A stretch of 64,000 nucleotides of DNA from positions 1-64,000 of the forward strand of contig NZ_BMQC01000011.1 in NCBI RefSeq assembly GCF_014647915.1, given 5' to 3'. Shown piece after piece: positions 58,309 to 64,000 of this stretch (positions are counted from its first letter, which is position 1; every line of letters starts with the position of its first letter). This stretch comes from Pilimelia terevasa (lineage in GTDB: Bacteria > Actinomycetota > Actinomycetes > Mycobacteriales > Micromonosporaceae). The notes under the pieces were generated by a model. The model was not told the origin of the DNA, ran no database searches, and saw nothing but the letters and a program-made list of their open reading frames with translations. The translations under genes and the position numbers were made by a program.

Positions 58309-59637
58309 TTAGTGGTGTACGCGGACGCGGTGGTTGGACAGGTGGGCGAGAACGGCCTGGTTGGCCTCCCACCCGTCGGGGAACTTGATGAAGTCCTTCA
58401 GGTGCACGGGTTCGGTGTCGGGGTGGGCGTCCAGGAGCTCGGGGATGCCGCGGCGCCCGACCACGATGCAGGCTTGACGGTGGCGGGAGGTCAGCACGCA
58501 TAGACGGCCGGGGGTGAGGTGGAATGGTGTCGCGTCGATCCGACCGGACAGTGGATGCAGGATCACGGTGATGTCGAACTCTGCGCCTTGCAGCCGATTT
58601 GCGGTGTCTACCCGGATCCCGTCCGCAATTTCGCCACGGTTCTGCAATGCTCGGGTGATGGCGGCGACCTGGTCGCGGTGCGCTGCGCCAACGGCGATCC
58701 GCGCGGCGGTGAGCCGCCGGCCGCCAGGGGCTTGCTCGCAGACCGTCTCGGTACCGCGTTGCAGGAGCCGAACAGCTACGTCCGCAGTGGCGGTCACCGT
58801 CTCAGTGTCGGTGCGCAACGTGTTGCGATGCGGTAGCTCGAGGAAACCCCATCCGGTGCCTGCAGCGAGGTCGATCACTTCATCGACTGCGGCGCGTCGG
58901 ATCCCGACAGTTGGCACGTGCATCGCGCGTTCGTCGTCGCGCGTGCCGGGGACGAACTCGGAATACGGGTAGAAGGCCGTCTTGATGAGGCGTGCGGCGC
59001 TAGCTGGCAGCCGCCAGGTCACTGGAAGTTCGTGCGGAACGATTTCCGGGTTGTTGCGCAGCAGCACGGCAACTGCGCTCTGCATGGGGTCCCAGGGCAG
59101 ACCGGCCCACCGTTCCCCGTCGATGGGGGAGAACGGATCGAGCTGTCCGGGGTCGCCGACGAACAGCATCCGCTTGAACAGCGGCACGATCAGCAGAAGC
59201 ATGTCCGAGCGCATCTGGTATGCCTCGTCGACGATGGCCCACGGCCAGGTGCGGACGCTCTGCACCTGCGCCCACTTGGCGGCGGTGCCGACCACGACTC
59301 GGCAATCTGGCAGGTCATCGACGCGGGATGCGACTTGAATGTTGGGCAGGAGCAGCATGGGCGACGGCAGGTATCCGTCGCGGGACAGCCGTCCGATGAT
59401 CAGGCCAGGGAGCCGAGTAGCGATCTTGGCGACGAGGTCGTCCACCTGCGCGTTGGTTTGCGCGACGACCACGACCGTGTCGCCGCCCATGGCGATCTCA
59501 GCCGCAACGCGCCCCACCAGCGTGGACTTGCCGGCGCCGGGTGGCGAGTCGACAACGACACCGCGGTGACCGCCGCTAGTGAACGCGTCGAGGATCTCTG
59601 CCATCTTGATCTCCGCACGGTCTTGCGGCGCGATCAT
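58309..59637 (-). CDS. Superfamily 1 DNA/RNA helicase (Upf1/Dna2-like core)
   Basis: This 442-residue protein shows SF1 motifs: I PPGAGKST (residues 32-39), Ia VVAQTNAQVDDL, II AIVDEAYQM, III FVGDPGQLDPF, IV-like VTWRLP, V VDTANRLQGAEFDITVI and VI LTSRHRQACIVVG. The motif III GDPGQLDP and motif V D-x-x-Q-G form place it near the Upf1/Dna2/RecD-like branch, but it lacks the large insertions and accessory domains of full-length Dna2 or Upf1. Start and the preceding stop overlap as ATGA, so it is translated with the 496-residue protein upstream. It is likely the DNA-unwinding motor of this operon. Confidence 0.88.
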   Translation of the reverse strand: MIAPQDRAEIKMAEILDAFTSGGHRGVVVDSPPGAGKSTLVGRVAAEIAMGGDTVVVVAQTNAQVDDLVAKIATRLPGLIIGRLSRDGYLPSPMLLLPNIQVASRVDDLPDCRVVVGTAAKWAQVQSVRTWPWAIVDEAYQMRSDMLLLIVPLFKRMLFVGDPGQLDPFSPIDGERWAGLPWDPMQSAVAVLLRNNPEIVPHELPVTWRLPASAARLIKTAFYPYSEFVPGTRDDERAMHVPTVGIRRAAVDEVIDLAAGTGWGFLELPHRNTLRTDTETVTATADVAVRLLQRGTETVCEQAPGGRRLTAARIAVGAAHRDQVAAITRALQNRGEIADGIRVDTANRLQGAEFDITVILHPLSGRIDATPFHLTPGRLCVLTSRHRQACIVVGRRGIPELLDAHPDTEPVHLKDFIKFPDGWEANQAVLAHLSNHRVRVHH

Positions 59638-61124
59638 GACCAGTCCTCCGCAGCGTCCTCAACAGCAGGGGCTGAGTCAGGCGCCGGGCCCCCATGCGTC
59701 CATGGGGTTTCCTCCCGTGCCGGCCACGGCCGGCGCCGCACGAACGTCTCCGTCACGCTCGTGTAGGTGACGTCCTCGCCGAGCGCGGGAACGGAGCCAG
59801 GCTTTGCGGTTTGGCCGCTGCCCATCCGGTTCTGTAGTTCAAGTGCGACACGCCAGCCGTCTTCGGTCTCGGCGACCGACTCGATGACCGCCTGCTGGCC
59901 GTTGCGAGCCGGGTCGTATACGTGCTGCCCCACGTCGAAGTGGATGTGGTCACCAGTCGCCACCAGAACTAGTGGACGCAGCACACTGCGACGTAGCCCG
60001 GGCACCCGGCGAGTCGCGTCAACCTTGACGACCTGCCCGGAGAATGCCTCACCAGTGAGGCGATGGTCCGCTATGACCAGCGGGTCGTCGTAGGCGCGCT
60101 GTGCTTCGAAGGCAGCCTTTCGCTGTTCCAGCTCGGCGAGTCGATGGGCGCTGCGGCCGGCGTTGTCGCGCTTGGCCTGCGGTCGGCCGCCATCGGCGAC
60201 GTACCGGTGGAACGAGGTGAACCGGTCACGTTGCTGTTCCCAGCGTTTCGGCACCCGAGGCGCCTCGGGCACATCGGCCAGAAGGCCGATCGCGGTCCAC
60301 ACCAGCTCCCAGGTTGGGCGCATCTGCTCCTCCAGCATGGCGGTCAAGCGCTGGTGAACAGCTCTGTGCGCCGCCGGGGTACGCGCGGTCGCCAAGTCCC
60401 GCAATGCGGGTTCCAAGAAGAGCCGGTCGAACGTCGGATCGGTAGCCGGACCGGCCGGTGGACACAGCTGCGGATCCTCCGCTCGGCTGACGGCCGAGGC
60501 GACGTCCATCCCCTCGGGCGGGTCGAGCCAGGCTATCTGGGCGGCAAGGTTGCCGTCTTCGAGATCGCTTTGCCCGGTCGCCCACACGGCGGCCACTGCC
60601 CGGGTCGCAGCGATCAGCGCGCCGGTGTCAGCGAACTCGGCCTGCTCGGCGAACCAGGTCAGCCAGATGCCGAGTTCGCGCACCTTCTTCGGCACAGCCC
60701 ACGGTCCTTCGGTCTGACGTAGCCTCGTCATCCGACCCAGCGTGCGGACGAACTCGACTCCTGCCGGGTTTGGAACCCAGATCTGCGGGGCGTCGACGAC
60801 CCTGACCCGCGCATTCGGCCCCGAACTGGTGGCCTGCGTCCGCTGCGCGGCTGTCTCGATGGGGAACAGCAGCTCGCTGGCGAGCCGGCCGGCGAAGTTC
60901 AAGCGCTCCGCCCGTTCACGGGGCTGGCGGGTCACAATCAGGTTCGGCCGGGCACGGTCGCTACCGACCATCGCCGCGAGCGGCGCGTTGGTCTCGCCAG
61001 CCAACGTGAGCGGCACGATCACGATCGGCGTCGACGATATGTACAGGTGCCGGAACACCGTCAGTCGCTGCGGGGCCATCGAGTACACCGCCAACGCCTT
61101 GGCCAAGGAAGTCAGCGCGCTCAT
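59634..61124 (-). CDS. Protein of unknown family between nuclease and helicase
   Basis: This 496-residue protein has no domain I recognise. The N-terminus (SLAKALAVYSMAPQRLTVFR) and the beta-rich stretch STPIVIVPLTLAGETN form a compact start. The middle is helical with LGIWLTWFAEQAEFADTG and many conserved-looking Trp. The C-terminal 130 residues (LVIADHRLTGEAFSGQVVKV to DGWRVALELQNRM) are beta-rich and look like an OB-fold or small barrel. It overlaps both neighbours by four bases, so it should work in a complex with them. A tempting reading is that it supplies the barrel and stalk parts missing from the short helicase. Confidence 0.7.
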   Translation of the reverse strand: MSALTSLAKALAVYSMAPQRLTVFRHLYISSTPIVIVPLTLAGETNAPLAAMVGSDRARPNLIVTRQPRERAERLNFAGRLASELLFPIETAAQRTQATSSGPNARVRVVDAPQIWVPNPAGVEFVRTLGRMTRLRQTEGPWAVPKKVRELGIWLTWFAEQAEFADTGALIAATRAVAAVWATGQSDLEDGNLAAQIAWLDPPEGMDVASAVSRAEDPQLCPPAGPATDPTFDRLFLEPALRDLATARTPAAHRAVHQRLTAMLEEQMRPTWELVWTAIGLLADVPEAPRVPKRWEQQRDRFTSFHRYVADGGRPQAKRDNAGRSAHRLAELEQRKAAFEAQRAYDDPLVIADHRLTGEAFSGQVVKVDATRRVPGLRRSVLRPLVLVATGDHIHFDVGQHVYDPARNGQQAVIESVAETEDGWRVALELQNRMGSGQTAKPGSVPALGEDVTYTSVTETFVRRRPWPAREETPWTHGGPAPDSAPAVEDAAEDWS

Positions 61125-62251
61125 CGGGCAGCCCCGAGAGCCGCCTCGCGCATGTCGTACGCCCTGCGTAGCAGCTCAGCCGCCTGCCGCTGGCCGGCAT
61201 CTGGCTCCCTCAGGCCAGTGGCCAGTTCGACTGCCTCCTTGATCGAGTCGACGCCGCCGAGGTCCTCGCGTACCACCCGGCCCAGCACCGCGACCGTGCC
61301 GCGTGCCTCCGACCGGCATACCCCACCCAGCTCGCAGGCGCCCAGGCACTCCGGCGAGTACCGGGCGGTGACCTGAAAGATCGCCGTCGCCAGTTCCTGG
61401 GGGTCACGCGTCGGCTGGCCGGCGTCGTCCAACCGCAAGTCGAACGTAAGGTCCGGCGGCAGCAGTCGCAGTATGCTTTCCACGCTTTCCATCCGGTTCA
61501 GCTGGCGCTTCAGCGTCGCCAACTGCTTGCGGACATCGAGCAGTTCCGCCACCGGCTGATTGCTGAAGTCCTTCGGGCACACGAGCACGACGTGGTCAGA
61601 CACCATGTCAGGGTCCAGCCCGGCCGTCTGCAACATCTCCCGCATAGCGAGCACGTACACAGCGGATTGCTGGGCGGCAGCCGCCACCTTGCCGGAGTCC
61701 GCGGCGCCGTCCAATATGGCGAAGGACTTGATCTCCACGACGAAGAATTGATTGCCGAGCTTGAACGCGATCAGATCCGGTTCGATGCGGACCTGCACCC
61801 CGTTCACAGTCAGCTGCAGGATCGGGTGGTCGAACAACGTCCCGGTCGGCTCATCGGACTCCACCGCCGCCTGTAGGGCGCGCTGGGATCGGCGCAGTCG
61901 CGAAGTGATCCGGTCGTCGGTGTCAGTCGGGTTGAGGTCGTGATAGTGGACCTCGGCGACTGGCAGCCGGATGTGTTCCCGCAACAGGCGCAGTAGCTCA
62001 GCACATCCGTCCGCCTTCACCTTCGCTTCGAAGCCTCTCCCCCGAGCAATAGCGATGCTTGACATTTGGCCGATGGAGATGCGGATGCCCAGTCCTTGTG
62101 CAATCTGCCCTTTGTCGATACCTGCGGCATCAAGCAGGGTGCGTCGGCGGCAACCGGGATTCGCCGCGAGTGCGGCGAGTGTGCGGGCGTTGTGCGGCTT
62201 TCGCGGTGCCGCACCACGTAGAGCGTTCAAACGTTCGTCGACGACAGCCAT
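61121..62251 (-). CDS. Cas4/RecB-like PD-(D/E)XK nuclease with candidate Fe-S cluster
   Basis: This 376-residue protein contains a PD-(D/E)XK core: EPDLIAFKL (Asp159) followed by QFFVVEIKSF (Glu173, Lys175) and a helix with QQSAVYVLAM. Four cysteines are placed as in Cas4, AddB and Dna2 nucleases, one near the N-terminus in ANPGCRRRTLLDAAGID (Cys34) and three after the core in PECLGACELGGVCRSEA (Cys302, 306, 312). Together they could hold a 4Fe-4S cluster. ATG 62251 is chosen because AAAGG lies six bases ahead; the frame is open further upstream to 62398 but those codons overlap the previous gene and lack a site. It overlaps the next gene by four bases. There is no CRISPR array nearby, so it is not a CRISPR Cas4. 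Confidence 0.8.
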   Translation of the reverse strand: MAVVDERLNALRGAAPRKPHNARTLAALAANPGCRRRTLLDAAGIDKGQIAQGLGIRISIGQMSSIAIARGRGFEAKVKADGCAELLRLLREHIRLPVAEVHYHDLNPTDTDDRITSRLRRSQRALQAAVESDEPTGTLFDHPILQLTVNGVQVRIEPDLIAFKLGNQFFVVEIKSFAILDGAADSGKVAAAAQQSAVYVLAMREMLQTAGLDPDMVSDHVVLVCPKDFSNQPVAELLDVRKQLATLKRQLNRMESVESILRLLPPDLTFDLRLDDAGQPTRDPQELATAIFQVTARYSPECLGACELGGVCRSEARGTVAVLGRVVREDLGGVDSIKEAVELATGLREPDAGQRQAAELLRRAYDMREAALGAAR

Positions 62252-62318
62252 CTCAACCTTTGAAGGACGGGTCCGGATCTTCGCGGGAACCGGGCCGTCG
62301 GATAGGGGGAAGTGGAAG

Positions 62319-63116
62319 CTAAGTGTTCGTGACGGACCGAACTGCTTTGAGTTGTGCGCCCCCGAACAGTTGTTCCGCATCGGGGAGACGTCGCGCACGG
62401 TCCGCAGCTGCCTCGCGTTGCTGGCGGTCGAACTCCTCGTGAATCTTCAGCTCTGCCTTCGCAGCGGCAACGAGCCTTGACGGGTCGAACTCCTGAGTGG
62501 AACTGCCAGCGCCTGGAATGTTGTTGATGAACGGCCACAGGAGCCGAATCGACTGCGACCCAAGCTCCCCAGCGCCCTGCAGGTGGCGAACCAGGCGGAT
62601 CGCGGCGGTAAGGAAGTCGACCCTGGGGGACAATGGACCCATGATGCGACGGTCTAACGGCCACGTGGATATCGCTAGGAGGCCACGCACGCCCACGAGC
62701 TGATCCGCCGTTAGGGCAGCACAGATGTAATACGGGCGTGCGTACGGCGCTGCGCGAAACGATCGCTCCTCGTCGCGCCGAAGACTTGCGAGCTTGGTCG
62801 CAATAAGTCCGCCCGCGTACAACACCTCGTGCGTCGCGACGATCAACCGAGGCGCCGCCGCAACCCCCAGCACCGTAAGAACCTGATGTACCTGCTCGCG
62901 GACGGGGAACAACGACATGGCCGCCGGCAACGTCTCCGGTGGGGACAGCATCGAGTCGTCGGACTCCAGCAGCGCCGAATCCCAACTCAGCTCCGCCGCC
63001 CGTAGCTCCGCGCGCAGACGAGGGACAGCGGCACGCTCGCCAGCGGCAAGTGCTTGGCGGAGGCGACCGCGGAGCTGCGAGATCCGCATCTCGAGCTCGT
63101 CCATGGCGTTGGGCAT
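62319..63116 (-). CDS. Unknown protein, first gene of the six-gene operon
   Basis: This protein of about 265 residues begins with a charged helix (LEMRISQLRGRLRQALAAGE), probably a short coiled coil. A middle part (LTVLGVAAAPRLIVATHEVL, then ATKLASLRRDEERSF and RPYYICAALT) has the helix-helix-wing rhythm of a winged-helix DNA-binding domain, and a helical tail follows. This reading is by pattern only. ATG 63116 and ATG 63104 are both possible starts. As the first gene, with paired direct repeats just upstream, it may regulate the operon or recognise DNA for it. It is separated from the nuclease gene by 67 bases. Confidence 0.6.
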   Translation of the reverse strand: MPNAMDELEMRISQLRGRLRQALAAGERAAVPRLRAELRAAELSWDSALLESDDSMLSPPETLPAAMSLFPVREQVHQVLTVLGVAAAPRLIVATHEVLYAGGLIATKLASLRRDEERSFRAAPYARPYYICAALTADQLVGVRGLLAISTWPLDRRIMGPLSPRVDFLTAAIRLVRHLQGAGELGSQSIRLLWPFINNIPGAGSSTQEFDPSRLVAAAKAELKIHEEFDRQQREAAADRARRLPDAEQLFGGAQLKAVRSVTNT

Positions 63117-63136
63117 GGCGGAGACCGTATCACGAA

Positions 63137-63154
63137 TTCCAAAGTCTTCCAAAG
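63137..63154. promoter_or_regulatory. Two direct repeats TTCCAAAG with 10-bp spacing upstream of the six-gene operon
   Basis: TTCCAAAG occurs at 63137-63144 and again at 63147-63154, one helical turn apart, about 20-40 bases before the first start codon on the minus strand. This is a typical geometry for an operator bound cooperatively. It may overlap the promoter. No regulator is identified, although the first operon gene is a candidate. Confidence 0.5.
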
Positions 63155-63308
63155 ATCTCCAGACTTGCCGGAGAGTCTGCGAGGACGCTATGGCTAGCCG
63201 GCGCCGGACGGGGCACACCGAATCCGCGCGGTTCTAGGTGTTTGGCAGCAGCGTGCGCTGCGGGCGGCAGCTCGCCGCCGCACCGGGCCGGGCGCCTAAC
63301 CTGTGAGG

Positions 63309-63941
63309 GTGATTCGAGAGGCGTACCTCGCCGCCGCGGCCGTACTCACCGACTTCCTCGACCACCCGGCCGTCGAGGCCGCGTGGAAGGCGCCGAGTCG
63401 GCTGCCGAAGATGACCGTCGGGGGCGTCGCGGCGCACCTCGGCAGCGCGATCGAGCGGGTGCTGATCACGGTCGAAGCGCCGCTGACCGGCGAGGCCCCG
63501 ATCTCGCTGCTGGAGCACTACACCCGGGCGGCGTGGCGGGGCGGGGACATCGACAACGCCCCGAACACCGCCTTGCGCGACGAAGGCGAGGCCGCGGCCG
63601 ACGGCGGCGCGGCCGGGCTGGTCAAGCGGTGCCGCGAACAGCTAGCCGAGCTGCGCGACCGGCTGCCCGCCGAGCCGGCCGACCGGCTGGTGTTCCACCC
63701 CCGGGGCCCCTGGACGCTGACCCTGGACGACTTCCTCGTCACGCGGCTGGTGGAGATCGCGGTACACCTCGACGACCTGGCGGTGAGCGTCGGGCAGCAG
63801 GCGCCGGACCTGCCGGAGGAGGCGCTCGCGCCGGTGTTCACCGTGCTGACCCAGCTTGCCGTACACGAGCACGGCCCGACCGCGGTGCTCCGGGCGCTGA
63901 CCCGCTCTGAGCGCGCGCCGGCCAGTATCGCGGTGCTGTAA
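63309..63941 (+). CDS. Maleylpyruvate isomerase / mycothiol-dependent DinB-fold family protein
   Basis: This 210-residue protein (GTG 63309; GTG 63303 is also possible) matches the mycothiol-dependent maleylpyruvate isomerase N-terminal family, a four-helix bundle. It shows the N-terminal pattern AVLTDFLDHPAVEAAW, TVGGVAAHLGSAIERV with a metal-binding-type His, and the third metal region RLVEIAVHLDDLAVSVG. Such enzymes use mycothiol, the actinobacterial thiol, but the substrate is not known here. TAACCT at 63297-63302 ends six bases before GTG 63309, which would suit a leaderless transcript. The gene faces away from the defence operon and probably marks return to core chromosome. Confidence 0.8.
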   Translation: MIREAYLAAAAVLTDFLDHPAVEAAWKAPSRLPKMTVGGVAAHLGSAIERVLITVEAPLTGEAPISLLEHYTRAAWRGGDIDNAPNTALRDEGEAAADGGAAGLVKRCREQLAELRDRLPAEPADRLVFHPRGPWTLTLDDFLVTRLVEIAVHLDDLAVSVGQQAPDLPEEALAPVFTVLTQLAVHEHGPTAVLRALTRSERAPASIAVL

Positions 63942-64000
63942 CCCTCGACCGCATCGCCACGGCCACTCCCCTCCCGTGGAACCACTCGTGATCACGGTGG

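Overview
The window is very GC-rich DNA with GTG starts, overlapping GTGA/ATGA stop-start junctions and strongly GC-biased third codon positions. It also carries an IdeR/DmdR-type iron box, a LAXTG cell-wall signal, a mycothiol-dependent isomerase family gene and an adenylylatable GlnA. Together these point to a filamentous actinomycete, most likely of the Micromonosporaceae; the family is inferred from general gene style, not from a marker gene.

Region 1 (392-21240) is a catecholate siderophore locus on the + strand. entA makes 2,3-dihydroxybenzoate (DHB). An iron box at 1180-1198 then precedes a tightly overlapping operon: isochorismate synthase, DHB-AMP ligase, isochorismatase, a stand-alone aryl carrier protein, a siderophore-interacting reductase with an Asp-His tail, a ferric-siderophore binding lipoprotein, two FecCD permeases, a 3301-residue NRPS (C-A-T-E-C-A-T-E-C), an MFS exporter and a DAHP synthase. 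No thioesterase, MbtH-like protein or ABC ATPase is seen, so release and uptake must use something else.

Region 2 (21266-35800) is patchy accessory DNA. It holds two truncated transposases joined head-on (IS5 and IS30 types), a divergent pair of sensor kinases (CHASE-PAS-HisKA and PAS-HisKA-receiver), a decayed IS3 element, a 1456-residue wall-anchored protein built of CshA-like repeats, and an unusual membrane protein that ends in a methyltransferase domain. About 1.2 kb of nearly gene-free sequence follows.

Region 3 (35760-45364) looks like core chromosome. It contains a glnA-glutaminase-amtB operon ending in a perfect 14-bp hairpin, a DUF1996 protein, an ECF sigma/anti-sigma pair, a methyl-accepting chemotaxis protein and a DUF1330 protein.

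Region 4 (45792-63218) begins at the 5' half of a tRNA-Phe gene and looks like a defence island. Two multi-gene SMC/Rad50-type systems converge with 36 bp between their stops. On the + strand are four translationally coupled genes resembling a divergent Wadjet (JetABCD) condensin-nuclease system. On the - strand is a six-gene operon: a small unknown protein, a Cas4-like PD-(D/E)XK nuclease with four candidate Fe-S cysteines, a protein of unknown family, an SF1 helicase, SbcD and SbcC. I could not match this six-gene combination to a named defence system; its parts parallel the eukaryotic Dna2 + Mre11-Rad50 resection machinery. It is the best candidate for something undescribed. The window ends with a mycothiol-dependent isomerase family gene of ordinary chromosomal character.
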